From positions 1 to 39,978 of the forward strand of contig NZ_AWWI01000158.1 in assembly GCF_002760615.1 (NCBI RefSeq): a stretch of DNA of 39,978 nucleotides, in the 5' to 3' direction. Position 1 is the first letter of the stretch, and every line of letters begins with the position of its first letter. This DNA comes from Puniceibacterium antarcticum. GTDB lineage: Bacteria; Pseudomonadota; Alphaproteobacteria; Rhodobacterales; Rhodobacteraceae. The notes below the pieces were generated by a model that had not been told where the DNA came from, ran no database searches, and saw only the letters and a program-made list of their open reading frames with translations. The position numbers and the translations under genes were made by a program. This document shows positions 23,870 to 34,385 of the stretch, piece after piece.

Positions 23870-25096
23870 ATGACAGGTTTCAACATCAAGACGACTGTGG
23901 CGGCGGCCCTGCTTGCCGGCACGGCGCTGGCCGGTGGCGCGCAGGCGCAGGAGGTCAACTTCTGGTATCACTTCGACAACGCGGACAATCCGATGTCCGC
24001 GCTTGTTGAAAAGTTCGAGGCAGAGAACCCTGGCATCACCGTGAACGCGGAAAACGTGCCGTGGAACAGCTATTACGACCAGCTTTATACGTCGATCGTT
24101 GCGGGCACAGGTCCGGATGCGGCGCTGGTCAAGCTGAATGCCCAGCCCCGGCTGATCGAGATGGAGGCACTTGAGCCGCTTGATGCCTGGCTGAAGGATT
24201 GGGATGGCACGGCAGAAATTCAGGACAACCTGCTGACCCTGACGGCTTCCGCTGATGGCACACACTATTACCTGCCGGTGCAGTATGTGGTGCTTTACCT
24301 CTATTATCGCACCGACATGTTTGCAGAGCTTGGCCTGACCCCGCCTACGACCTGTGACGAATTCCGTGACGCGGCCAAGGCGCTGACCCGCGACACCGAT
24401 GGCGACGGTCAGCCGGATGTCTACGGTTTCGGCTTTCGCGGCGGCAAGGGCGGACATGACCACTGGGCGAGTCTGACCCTGTCGCGCGAGGGCGTAGGCT
24501 TTGGCCCTGGCGAGTTGACGTCAGAGGCGGGCGTTGCAGGCACGCAGTTCGTGGTGGATCTGTTCCAGAAGGACAAGGTTTTTCCGCCCTCGGCCCCGAA
24601 TGACGGCTTCAAGGAAATCATCGGCGCCTTTCAGGGCGGCACAACCGCGATGACGATCCATCACATCGGATCGTCTGCCGATATGGTTGCCGCCTTGGGC
24701 GACAAAGTGTCGGCCGTGCCTGTGCCGGAATGTGGTGGCGGACGCTGGACATCCTTCGGTGACGAAAGCACAGCGGTCTTTTCGGCGGCTCAGGACAAAG
24801 ACGCCGCCTGGAAATGGATCAGCTTTTTGTCGAGTCCGGGCAACAATGCCGAGTTCAACAAGGCGACCGGTCAGCTGCCAGTGACCAAGACGGACAGCGC
24901 GAGCTGGGATGGGCATGAAAAGCGGTTCGTCGAGGCGACCGTGAATTCGCTGCCGTTTGCGAACTTTCTGCCGAATACCAGCGAAACGGCGGATTTCGCC
25001 AATACCGTCTGGCCCGTCGCGATGCAGCGCGCCCTGATAGGCGAGATCACGGCCCAAGAGATGAACGCCGAGATCGAAGTGCTTTACAACGATTGA
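23870..25096 (+). CDS. ABC transporter sugar-binding protein (family 1)
   Basis: 408 residues with a Sec signal peptide (FNIKTTVAAALLAGTALAGGAQA, cleavage before QEVNFWYHF). The mature region has family-1 features: VEKFEAENPGITVNAENVPWNSYYDQLYTSIVAGTGPDAALVK, YYRTDMFAELGLTPPTTCDEFRDAAKALT, GHDHWASLTLSREG, and the C-terminal SAAQDKDAAWKWISFLSSPGNNAEF. It captures a mono- or oligosaccharide-type ligand in the periplasm. A good ribosome-binding site (GGGAGGAG) precedes the ATG. It is followed by two permease genes. Confidence 0.92.
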   Translation: MTGFNIKTTVAAALLAGTALAGGAQAQEVNFWYHFDNADNPMSALVEKFEAENPGITVNAENVPWNSYYDQLYTSIVAGTGPDAALVKLNAQPRLIEMEALEPLDAWLKDWDGTAEIQDNLLTLTASADGTHYYLPVQYVVLYLYYRTDMFAELGLTPPTTCDEFRDAAKALTRDTDGDGQPDVYGFGFRGGKGGHDHWASLTLSREGVGFGPGELTSEAGVAGTQFVVDLFQKDKVFPPSAPNDGFKEIIGAFQGGTTAMTIHHIGSSADMVAALGDKVSAVPVPECGGGRWTSFGDESTAVFSAAQDKDAAWKWISFLSSPGNNAEFNKATGQLPVTKTDSASWDGHEKRFVEATVNSLPFANFLPNTSETADFANTVWPVAMQRALIGEITAQEMNAEIEVLYND

Positions 25097-25155
25097 TCCC
25101 AGCCCCGGCGGGCCACATCCCGGCCCGCCGTCCTACCTGATCGGGAAAACAGAAC

Positions 25156-26055
25156 ATGACCGTCACAACCGCCCCACCGGTGCCATTAGCGCGCCGCGTG
25201 CTTCCTCTTGTCATGCTGTCGCCTGCTGTTCTGGTGACGCTGGCCATCGTGTTCCTGCCAATGGTGCAGGCCCTGTGGATGAGCCTGCATGACTATGTCC
25301 TGTTCCGGCCTAAGAATTTCGACTGGGTCGGGCTCAAGAATTTCATTTCCGCCTGGAACGACCCGGTCTTCTGGACCTCGTTGCGCCATACGGTGATCTG
25401 GATCGCCATCACGGTGCCCGCGCAGATGCTGCTCGGCCTTGCGACGGCGCTGCTGCTCAACCAGAATTTTCCGTGGCGCGGTCTGGCCCGTGCGCTGGTG
25501 ATCATTCCCTGGGCGCTGCCGTCTGTTGTGATCGCGCTTATGTGGGTCTGGATCTACGATTCCAACTATGGTGTCCTGAACGATCTGCTGCTACGCGCAA
25601 ACCTGATCAAGACCTCGATCCCCTGGCTGGCTGATCCGGATACGGCGCTCTATGCTATCATCCTCACGCTGACCTGGCAGGGCTTTCCCTTTTTCGCGGT
25701 GATGATCCTTGCCGGTCTGCAATCCATCCCCAAAAGCTATTACGAGGCCGCGTCGATCGACGGCGCCTCTCAGTTCCGCCAGTTCTGGCACATCACCCTG
25801 CCGGGCCTGTCTGGCGTGCTGATGACCGCGACGCTGTTGCGGGTGATCTGGGTCGCCAATTCCATCGACGTGATCTTTGTCATGACGGGGGGAGGGCCGG
25901 GATATGCGACCTACACCCTGCCGCTTTATGCCTTCATCAAGGCGCGCACCGGGCTGGACTACGGGTATGGCTCGGCTCTGGCGGTCAGTTTCACGCTGCT
26001 GCTGCTGGGATTTGTCATCCTCTATCTGCGCCGCGCAGGGAGGAACATCGCATGA
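25156..26055 (+). CDS. Sugar ABC transporter permease (MalF-like)
   Basis: 299 residues with six transmembrane helices. The EAA loop reads YYEAASIDGASQFRQFWHITLPGLSGVL, which contacts the MalK-type ATPase. It is the first permease of the pair; its end overlaps the second permease by four bases (ATGA). Confidence 0.93.
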   Translation: MTVTTAPPVPLARRVLPLVMLSPAVLVTLAIVFLPMVQALWMSLHDYVLFRPKNFDWVGLKNFISAWNDPVFWTSLRHTVIWIAITVPAQMLLGLATALLLNQNFPWRGLARALVIIPWALPSVVIALMWVWIYDSNYGVLNDLLLRANLIKTSIPWLADPDTALYAIILTLTWQGFPFFAVMILAGLQSIPKSYYEAASIDGASQFRQFWHITLPGLSGVLMTATLLRVIWVANSIDVIFVMTGGGPGYATYTLPLYAFIKARTGLDYGYGSALAVSFTLLLLGFVILYLRRAGRNIA

Positions 26056-26885
26056 TGGTACGCAATCAATCCAAGCTGCGGCGTATCCTGACGGTGGATT
26101 TCCCCGTCGCGCTGATCCTGCTGTTCACACTGTCGCCCTATCTGTGGATGCTCCTGACCTCGCTCACGCAGGAAAGCAAACTGTTCACCGAAGGCCCGTC
26201 GATCATCGGTGCGACGCTGGAAAACTACATCCGGTTGTTTGCCACGGTCGGGTTCGGTGCGAACCTGCTGGACAGCTTTATCGTGGCGGTGGGCACGGTG
26301 ATCGTGGGTCTCGCGCTGTCGGTGCCGGCGGCCTATGCCTTCTCTCGGTTCCGGTTCAAGGGGCGGCGGCTGCTGATGCTGCAGTTCCTCGTGATCAACA
26401 TGTTCCCTTTGGTACTGCTGATCCTGCCGCTGTTCATTCTGATGAAGAACCTCGGGCTTGTGGACACCTACGCCGCGCTTATTATCGCCAATTCGACCGT
26501 GGCGATTCCGTTTTCGGTCTGGATGATGACCAGCTACATCGACGGCATTCCCCGCTCGCTGGACGAGGCGGCGATGACCGATGGCTGCACCCGGTTCGGG
26601 GCGCTGTTCCGGGTCGTGCTGCCCCTGTGCACACCGGGGATCATAGCCACAGGTGTCTATATCTTCATCACCGCTTGGAACGAATACCTCTACGCCCTCA
26701 CCCTTGGTGGGCGCAGCGTAAAGCCGATCACCGTGGCGATCCAGACGCTGATCGGCGAATACCAGGTTGAATGGGGACTGCTGACCGCCGGCGGGATCGT
26801 TGGCGCGATGCCCGCTACGCTGCTGTTCCTCGTCATACAGAAACGCCTGATCGCAGGCATGACCGCAGGCGCGGTCAAAGGATAA
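26052..26885 (+). CDS. Sugar ABC transporter permease (MalG-like)
   Basis: 277 residues, six helices. The EAA motif is LDEAAMTDGCTRFGALFRVVLPLCTPGI, and the MalG-type N-terminal helix and the end TWGLLTAGGIV-like segment (VEWGLLTAGGIVGAMPATLLFLVIQKRLIAGMTAGAVKG) are present. It pairs with the upstream permease to form the channel. The next gene begins 12 bases after its stop. Confidence 0.93.
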   Translation: MMVRNQSKLRRILTVDFPVALILLFTLSPYLWMLLTSLTQESKLFTEGPSIIGATLENYIRLFATVGFGANLLDSFIVAVGTVIVGLALSVPAAYAFSRFRFKGRRLLMLQFLVINMFPLVLLILPLFILMKNLGLVDTYAALIIANSTVAIPFSVWMMTSYIDGIPRSLDEAAMTDGCTRFGALFRVVLPLCTPGIIATGVYIFITAWNEYLYALTLGGRSVKPITVAIQTLIGEYQVEWGLLTAGGIVGAMPATLLFLVIQKRLIAGMTAGAVKG

Positions 26886-26897
26886 GGACCCCAAGTT

Positions 26898-27785
26898 TTG
26901 AAGAATCCCATCGGAATCATCTCTATGCAGTTTGTGCGCCCCTTTACCGGCGCGCATCTGCACCTGTTCAAGGATATCAAGGCCATGGGCTTTGATTTCA
27001 TCGAACTTCTCGTACCTGAACCTGAGGACGGCATCCACCTTGCCGCCGCAAAGGATGCGCTCGAAGAGGCGGGTCTTGGCATTGTGCTCGCGGCTCGCGT
27101 TAACCCGCAGCGCTCTATCGCGTCCGAGGATAGCGCGGCCCGTCAGGGCGGTCTCGACTACCTCAAATCCTGCGTGGACAGCGCGGCAGCGCTTGGCGCC
27201 ACGATCATCGGCGGCCCCCTTTACGGAGAGCCGATGGTCTTTGCCGGCCGGCCTCCGCTGCCGCGCAGCACGGACGACATGAAGGCCCGCGCCGACCGCA
27301 TGATTTCGGGTCTGTCCGAGGTGGCACCGCTGGCCCGCGCTGCCGGTCAGGTCTTTGCGGTCGAGCCGCTCAACCGGTTCGAGACGGACATGCTCAACAC
27401 CACTATCCAAGGCATCGCTCTTGTGGATGCGGTGAATGACGCGGGGCTTGGCCTGATGCTCGACACCTTCCACATGAATATGGAGGATCAGTCGATCCCC
27501 GACGCGATCCGCCTTGCGGGCAAGCGCACGGTGCATTTTCAAGCCAACGAAAACCACCGCGGCTTTCCCGGCACCGGCAATATGGACTGGCCAGCGATCA
27601 TGCGCGCGCTCAGTCAGGTCGGCTACAACGGGCCGCTGTCGCTGGAACCGTTCCGGCGTGATGACCAGCGTCTTGCCTTGCCGATTGCCCAGTGGCGCGC
27701 CCCGGCCGAGGATGAGACGGCCAAGCTGCGCGCGGGCCACGCGCTGATCCGCGCCGCGCTTGATTTTGCGGAGTATGCCCAATGA
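26898..27785 (+). CDS. Sugar phosphate isomerase/epimerase-like TIM-barrel protein
   Basis: 295 residues of the xylose-isomerase-like TIM barrel (IolE/D-psicose-3-epimerase class). Visible metal ligands include the Glu of [14 protein letters not shown], the Asp/His of [12 protein letters not shown], the His of [20 protein letters not shown] and the Glu of PLSLEPFRR. It would isomerise or epimerise a keto sugar after import. The start is TTG; no in-frame ATG gives the expected N-terminus [17 protein letters not shown]. It overlaps the next gene by four bases. Confidence 0.88.
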   Translation: MKNPIGIISMQFVRPFTGAHLHLFKDIKAMGFDFIELLVPEPEDGIHLAAAKDALEEAGLGIVLAARVNPQRSIASEDSAARQGGLDYLKSCVDSAAALGATIIGGPLYGEPMVFAGRPPLPRSTDDMKARADRMISGLSEVAPLARAAGQVFAVEPLNRFETDMLNTTIQGIALVDAVNDAGLGLMLDTFHMNMEDQSIPDAIRLAGKRTVHFQANENHRGFPGTGNMDWPAIMRALSQVGYNGPLSLEPFRRDDQRLALPIAQWRAPAEDETAKLRAGHALIRAALDFAEYAQ

Positions 27786-28810
27786 CCCTGAACATCGGAT
27801 GGATCGGTTGCGGGCGTCACGCCACATGGATGCTGCTGCCGCAGATCGGGCGCGCAGGCATGCGCATCGCAGCGCTGTGTGACCGCGATGAAACGGCGCT
27901 GTCCGCCACCGCCGGGCATTACGGCGTGACGCAGGCCTATACCGACTGGCGCGAGATGCTGGAACAGCCCGGGCTTGATGCCATCTGCATGGCCGTCGGT
28001 CCGGGCGTGCACCATGCCGCAACGCTGGCCGCGCTGGAAAAAGGCCTGCCGGTCTTCATGGAAAAGCCCCCCGCCGCGACACATGCCGATGCGCTGGAGC
28101 TACAGAAGGCGTCCGAGCGTACAGGCGTGCCGGTCTATGTTGGCTTCATGAAACGCTATTCTACCGGCAACAAGATCGCGCAGAACATCCTGCGCGGCGC
28201 CGATTTCGGGCGAGTTCTGGGCATCACTTGCAGTTACATGACCGCGCCGACCTATTTCGCGGGCGAGGTAGATTACTCTGGGTTCTACCTTCACCACTGT
28301 GTGCATTACATGGATCTGATGCCCTGGCTTGCCGGTAGCCCGATTGCCGAAATGACGGTGCGCCGCAACGCGCCTGCACCCGGGCGCATCCTGTTCCACA
28401 TGGGCTTTACCTGCGAAAACGGCGTGATCGGCAACGTGGTCATGGGCACCGTGCAATCGCGCGGCACCCCGATGGAGCAGATCACAGTCATGGGTGATCA
28501 CAACCGTGTCGAGGTCGACAATGTGATCAACGTCGCCTGGCACCGCGATCCGCCCTTCAAGGCCGAAGATCCCGAAGCGGTGCTGGATGGGGCCTGTGAC
28601 AGCCTTGTCTGGCAGCCGAACTTTACAGCCGCCGCGAATGAGGATCACAAGGGCTATGCCGCCCTGATGGCGGATGTTGCGAAAGGTTTGGCCGGTCAGC
28701 CGACGGATGCACCGGTGATCGCAGACGGCGTCGCGGCGATGGCCAATCTAGAGCGCATGATCGCCGGCATCGAACAAGATCAACGCGGGCTTTTCAACGC
28801 CATCCAGTGA
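27782..28810 (+). CDS. Gfo/Idh/MocA-family NAD(P)-dependent oxidoreductase
   Basis: 342 residues with an N-terminal Rossmann fold ([20 protein letters not shown]), the conserved [18 protein letters not shown] block (EKP motif supplying the catalytic Lys) and a C-terminal alpha/beta domain with [21 protein letters not shown] (conserved Asp/His region). Family members oxidise hydroxyls of sugars, inositols or glucose-fructose. With the epimerase-like protein it forms a probable two-step sugar or cyclitol oxidation route. It ends the operon; a strong terminator follows within 65 bases. Confidence 0.92.
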   Translation: MTLNIGWIGCGRHATWMLLPQIGRAGMRIAALCDRDETALSATAGHYGVTQAYTDWREMLEQPGLDAICMAVGPGVHHAATLAALEKGLPVFMEKPPAATHADALELQKASERTGVPVYVGFMKRYSTGNKIAQNILRGADFGRVLGITCSYMTAPTYFAGEVDYSGFYLHHCVHYMDLMPWLAGSPIAEMTVRRNAPAPGRILFHMGFTCENGVIGNVVMGTVQSRGTPMEQITVMGDHNRVEVDNVINVAWHRDPPFKAEDPEAVLDGACDSLVWQPNFTAAANEDHKGYAALMADVAKGLAGQPTDAPVIADGVAAMANLERMIAGIEQDQRGLFNAIQ

Positions 28811-28821
28811 CAACAGATGTC

Positions 28822-28873
28822 AAAAGAGCCGCCTCTGTTAATTTCCTCGCGGAAGGGCAGGGGCGGCTTTTTC
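28822..28873 (+). terminator. Strong rho-independent terminator after the sugar operon
   Basis: AAAAGAGCCGCC-TCTG pairs with CAGG-GGCGGCTTTTT across a 16-base loop, giving a long GC-rich stem followed by T residues. It lies immediately after the oxidoreductase stop. Confidence 0.85.
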
Positions 28874-28967
28874 GGGTTTGTCGCTACCTTATAAAGTTTA
28901 GGAGCAAAGCTGGTGTTGTTACGTGAAGGGGCCTGAGGTTGCTGGTTCATTGATCTGGGCGTAGGCG

Positions 28968-29312
28968 GTGACGATGCAGACATTGAACATCAGCTACAAA
29001 CGCCACCGCTTTGCGCCGCAGATCATCGCTCACGTTCTAAGGCGAGGGCAGCCGCGCCTCGGCGATGTCTGGCATATGGACGAAGTCGTCGCGAAGATTA
29101 CTGGCCGGTCTTTATGGCTGTGGGGGGCTGTCGACCAAAACGGCGTCGTTCTTGAAGAAATCCTTCAATCGAGGCGAGACAAGCGCGCCGCAAAGCGGCT
29201 TTTGGTCATGCTGATGAAGCGTTGGGGCTTCGTGCCCAAGAGGACCATTACGGACAAACTGCGATCCTATGGCGCCGCCAAGCGCTCGGTCGCGCCCGGC
29301 CTTGATCATTGA
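28968..29312 (+). pseudogene. IS6-family transposase, internally deleted and cut short
   Basis: The frame starts ISYKRHRFAPQIIAHVLRRGQPRLGDVWHMDEVV, in which the family's Zn/helix-turn-helix segment (about 40 residues, normally between IIAHAV and ARRLRRGxPR) is missing in frame. The DDE core begins normally: WHMDE (first Asp), GRSLWLWGAVDQNGVVLEEILQSRRDKRAAKRLL, then TDKLRSYGAAKRSVAPGLDH. It then meets TGA in place of the usual Arg codon, after which SHKGLTR continues and an IS5-type element begins. Without the final Glu region it cannot be active. Confidence 0.75.
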
Positions 29313-29332
29313 TCACACAAGGGGCTCACTAG

Positions 29333-30132
29333 GTCATGTTGACCAAAAAAACGGACCTAGAGGCGAATGGACGTGATGTCTATGAAGCCCAAGAAGCTCG
29401 CGGCGGTTTTGTCGTAGCGTGTGGCGATGCGGCGGGCATTTTTGAGTTTGTTGAAGCACCGCTCTACCAAGTTGCGCATGGGAATTTGGGTGAGCACGTC
29501 CCTCGCCTCCATCTTTTTACGAATGTTGTCAGCATCGTAGCCTCTGTCTGCCAACAGTACGCTCGGTTCTGGCAGGTTGTCGACCATGACTAGATCGAAC
29601 CCCAGGGAATCGGATGTCTGGCCTGGCGTGATCTCGGTCCTCATTGGCAGGCCTGCTGCATTGACGCGAAGATGGATCTTGGTCGTGAAGCCACCTCTTG
29701 AGCGGCCAAAAACCTGTCGCGCAGTCCCCCTTTTGAGCCCTCTGCCTGATGGTGCGCTCGGATCACGGTACTGTCGATCATTTGGAGGGCGTCTGGCACA
29801 GCCTTGCTTTCGTTCAATGCGTCCATGATCTGTTCCCACAGTCCTACAAGCGTCCAACGCCGAAACTGTCGGTAGACGCTGGACCATTTTCCAAATTCTT
29901 CCGGCAGATCGCGCCAAGGCGCACCGGTCCGTGCGATCCAGAAAATTCCATCAAGAACAATGCGGTGGTTCTTGGGTTTGCGTCCGTTCGGAGCGCGGAC
30001 GGTCAGGATGGAATGTTCAAAGAACATCCACTCTTCGTCCGACATGAGGTCTCGTGCCAAGCTGATCTCCATTGCAGATACCAGCTTGAAACTTGGTCAG
30101 CGAATGGTGGGAATCCCTTTTGTCAACACGAT
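29333..30132. mobile_element. IS5-family element, IS427-like group, about 800 bp
   Basis: Imperfect terminal repeats GTCATGTTGACCAAAA (29333-29348) and, on the other strand, ATCGTGTTGACAAAAG (30132-30117) match at 12 of 16 positions. Each end is bordered by CTAG (29329-29332 and 30133-30136), the target type typical of this group. It carries a two-frame transposase on the minus strand. The left flank is the IS6 relic; the right flank is unrelated sequence before the aldehyde dehydrogenase gene. Confidence 0.75.
29357..30072 (-). CDS. IS5/IS427-group transposase, two overlapping frames joined by -1 frameshift
   Basis: Frame A starts at 30072 (MEISLARDLMSDEEWMFFEH) and contains APWRDLPEEFGKWSSVYRQFRRW and the first catalytic Asp in MIDSTVIRAHHQAEG. 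Frame B ends at 29357 and carries RQVFGRSRGGFTTKIHLRVN, the second Asp in LLADRGYDADNIRK and the Glu in RNLVERCFNKLKNARRIATRYDK, completing DDE. The frames overlap, and a run of four A then five G (29726-29734 on this strand) allows a -1 slip that joins EGSKGG to TARQVFG. Programmed frameshifting at such a run is known in this group. The full fused protein would be about 238 residues. No stop breaks either frame, so it may be active. Confidence 0.8.
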
Positions 30133-30158
30133 CTAGTACCCGCTGATCCAATAACAGG

Positions 30159-31679
30159 TTACTGCGGCAACAATGCCTTTGGCACGTTCTGATAGCACAC
30201 AGGCCGTAGGAAGCGACGGATCGACAGGGTGCCGACCGATGTCGCCCCGAAATTCGTCGAAGCGGGGTAGGGGCCACCGTGGACCATGGTGTCGGACACC
30301 TCGACACCTGTCGGGAACCCGTTGACTAGCACCCGCCCTGCCTTGCGTTCGAGGACTGGCACAAGACGCCGTGCCGTATCGGTATCGCCGTCGTCCATGT
30401 GGATCGTGGCAGTCAGCTGACCTTCGAAGCCTTTCGCTAGCACTTCCATCTCGGCCGCATCCGCAACGCGCACGACAAGTCCGAGGGGTCCGAAAACTTC
30501 CTCTCCCAGTGCTTGGTCCTGCAGGTAGCTGGCGGCGTCCGTCTCGAAGAGGTTGGGGGAGGCCTGACGGCCCTGATCGGCATTACGAAGCAGCGGCCTG
30601 ACCGCGTTGCGCCCGTCAAATCGGGACCCGCCGTCGCGGTAGGCCGCGGCGATGCCGTCGGTCAGCATGACCTGTGCGCCGACGTCCTTCAGCGCCGCTA
30701 TCGTGGCGGCCACAAAGGCGTCGCCGGCGGTCCCTTCGGCCACGACTGCGATGCCGGGGTTGGTGCAGAATTGTCCGGCACCCATCGTCAGCGATCCTGC
30801 CCAGCCAGCACCGATCGCGGCCCCGCGGGCAGCGCAGGCGGCGGGCAGGACGAACATCGGGTTGACGGACCCTAGTTCCCCGAAAAAGGGGATCGGTTCG
30901 GGCCGCTGCGCGCACAGATCGAACAGCGCGCGTCCGCCTGCAAGCGATCCGGTAAAGCCCACGGCTTTGATCAGCGGATGCTGGACAAGCGCCTGCCCCA
31001 CGTCACGTTTGCCGCCCTGAATGAAGGAGAAAACGCCCGGATGCAGGTCGCATGACCGGATCGCGGCGTCGATTGCGGCCGCCACGATCTCTCCTGTGCC
31101 AGGATGGGCGGAATGGCCCTTGACCACGACCGGACATCCTGCTGCCAAAGCCGCAGCCGTGTCGCCGCCTGCCGTCGAAAATGCGAGGGGGAAGTTGGAG
31201 GCCCCGAAGACGGCGATGGGACCGATGGGCCGCTGGATCATCACCATGTCGGGCCGGGGCAGGGGTTTGCGGTCTGGCAGGGCAGGATCGTAGCGCCGGT
31301 CCAGATAGTCGCCCTTGCGGATGTGGCTGGCGAAAAGGCGCAGTTGGCCAATCGTGCGCCCGCGTTCGCCGTCCAGCCGCGCGGCGGGCAGACCGGTCTC
31401 CGAAGAGCCGATTACCGTGATCTGGTCACCGCGTGCCTCAATCTCATCCGCTATGGCCTCGAGGAAAGCGGCGCGCTGCTCGGCGGTTGTCTGGGAGTAG
31501 GCCCAAAAGGCGTCTTCCGCCGCACGGCAGGCGCGGTCCACAAGATCGGGCGTGCCGACGGCGAAAGGATGGACCTCGCCATGTGCCGGCTCCGACATGA
31601 ATCTAGCGTCGCCCGCCATCCAGTCGCCTGCAATCAGGTGCTTTCCGGTCGGGGTGAAGTCTGCAGTCGTGCCATCCAT
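30159..31679 (-). CDS. Alpha-ketoglutarate semialdehyde dehydrogenase-like aldehyde dehydrogenase
   Basis: 506 residues of the ALDH fold with catalytic Asn162 (GASNFPLAFS), Glu268 (FFGELGSVNP) and Cys305 (GAGQFCTNPG). The GELGSVNP and GQFCTNPG wording is that of 2,5-dioxovalerate (alpha-ketoglutarate semialdehyde) dehydrogenases of the sugar-acid and hydroxyproline routes. These oxidise the semialdehyde to 2-oxoglutarate with NAD(P)+. It is the last gene of the minus-strand sugar-acid operon, after the RraA-like gene (59-base gap), with AAAGGA before its ATG. A different aldehyde substrate is possible if the RraA-like protein acts as an aldolase. Confidence 0.9.
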   Translation of the reverse strand: MDGTTADFTPTGKHLIAGDWMAGDARFMSEPAHGEVHPFAVGTPDLVDRACRAAEDAFWAYSQTTAEQRAAFLEAIADEIEARGDQITVIGSSETGLPAARLDGERGRTIGQLRLFASHIRKGDYLDRRYDPALPDRKPLPRPDMVMIQRPIGPIAVFGASNFPLAFSTAGGDTAAALAAGCPVVVKGHSAHPGTGEIVAAAIDAAIRSCDLHPGVFSFIQGGKRDVGQALVQHPLIKAVGFTGSLAGGRALFDLCAQRPEPIPFFGELGSVNPMFVLPAACAARGAAIGAGWAGSLTMGAGQFCTNPGIAVVAEGTAGDAFVAATIAALKDVGAQVMLTDGIAAAYRDGGSRFDGRNAVRPLLRNADQGRQASPNLFETDAASYLQDQALGEEVFGPLGLVVRVADAAEMEVLAKGFEGQLTATIHMDDGDTDTARRLVPVLERKAGRVLVNGFPTGVEVSDTMVHGGPYPASTNFGATSVGTLSIRRFLRPVCYQNVPKALLPQ

Positions 31680-31738
31680 GGTCTTGTCCTTTACAGTGTC
31701 TTGTTCGGTCCGGGGTCGCAGTCAGAAGACGGTGAGGT

Positions 31739-32464
31739 TCAGCGCCCGGTTCGCTTGATCCACGCCTCGTATTTCGCCTGGTTTTCGTCCAGCGTGCAGG
31801 GGTAGAGGCCGATGATCGCCGTGCCGTTCTGTACTTCTTCGAGAACGAAATCCTCAAAGCTTTCCATGCCGGCGCAGACGTCGGCAATCTCGTCGGCCAA
31901 GTGCGCCGGTATGACCATCACGCCGTCGCCGTCACCGACCATCACGTCGCCCGGAAAGACGGCGACATCGCCGCAGCCGATGGGCACGTTGATGTCGAGC
32001 GCCTCGTGCTTGGTCAGGTTCGTCGGCGCGGACGGCCCAGCAAAGAAGGCGGGCATGTCCAGCGCGCCGATCCCCTCTGCATCGCGGAACCCGCCGTCGG
32101 TCACGATGCCCGCGCAGCCGCGGATCGCCATTCGGGTCACCAAGATTGACCCGGCTGTCGCGGCGGAGGCATCCTTGCGACCGTCCATCACGAGAACATG
32201 CCCCGGTGGGCAGGTTTCGACCGCGACGCGCTGGGGATGGTCCGCATTGCGAAAGACCTCCAGCGGGTTGCGATCCTCGCGGGCAGGGATGTAGCGTAGG
32301 GTGAACGCCTGACCGACCATGCGGTCGGCCTTGGGCGACACCGGCCGCACGCCTTGGATGAACTGGTTGCGCAGCCCGCGTTTGAACAGCTGTGTGGCGA
32401 TGGAGGCGGTCGAGGCGCGTTTGAGCTTGTCGCGCGTCGCGTCGGACAGGGTGTAATCGGTCAT
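31739..32464 (-). CDS. RraA-family protein, putative class II keto-acid aldolase
   Basis: The true start is ATG 32464 (MTDYTLSDATRDKLKRASTASIATQLFKRG), 11 bases after the dehydratase stop; upstream frame extension lacks similarity. The 241 residues have the RraA/HMG-aldolase core: LVMDGRKDASAATAGSILVTRMAIRGCAGIVTDGGFRDAEGI (the G...R and DGxxRD substrate- and metal-binding block) and VMVGDGDGVMVIPAHLADEI. RraA relatives include RNase E regulators and metal-dependent aldolases of 4-hydroxy-2-oxo acids. In an operon with a sugar-acid dehydratase the aldolase role is favoured: cleavage of a 2-keto-3-deoxy acid. Confidence 0.87.
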   Translation of the reverse strand: MTDYTLSDATRDKLKRASTASIATQLFKRGLRNQFIQGVRPVSPKADRMVGQAFTLRYIPAREDRNPLEVFRNADHPQRVAVETCPPGHVLVMDGRKDASAATAGSILVTRMAIRGCAGIVTDGGFRDAEGIGALDMPAFFAGPSAPTNLTKHEALDINVPIGCGDVAVFPGDVMVGDGDGVMVIPAHLADEIADVCAGMESFEDFVLEEVQNGTAIIGLYPCTLDENQAKYEAWIKRTGR

Positions 32465-32475
32465 GGCAGGCCTTT

Positions 32476-34209
<1,734 letters not shown>

Positions 34210-34213
34210 GAGG

Positions 34214-34375
34214 TCATCCGTTCAGTGTAAAAAGAAGCCAGACGAGCACGGTGGTCAGCACGAGTCCGAAGATTTCGGGCTTGTTGCCGAAGGCCTGCCG
34301 TTCCTTCACTAGGTCGTCCAGGTAATCGGTGGCCGGGACGTTTTCGTCCTGGCGGGTCAGGTCGGGTTCGGTCAC
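34214..34375 (-). CDS. Small membrane protein between dctM and the dehydratase gene
   Basis: A 53-residue frame from GTG 34375, preceded by a strong GAGGAGG site at correct spacing, ending at TGA 34214-34216 four bases before the dehydratase ATG. The first about 33 residues are acidic and polar (TEPDLTRQDENVPATDYLDD, then LVKERQAFGNKP). They are followed by one hydrophobic helix (EIFGLVLTTVLVWLLFTLNG). The tight packing (10 bases after the dctM stop region) argues for a real cotranscribed gene. It may be an accessory to the TRAP permease. No family was recognised. Confidence 0.72.
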   Translation of the reverse strand: MTEPDLTRQDENVPATDYLDDLVKERQAFGNKPEIFGLVLTTVLVWLLFTLNG

Positions 34376-34385
34376 GATTGCCTCC

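Noticed and set aside
26022-28022. 666-codon minus-strand frame
   Set aside because: Lies opposite the permease, isomerase and oxidoreductase genes; its composition (Arg/His/Gln-rich, no motif) is typical of an antisense shadow.
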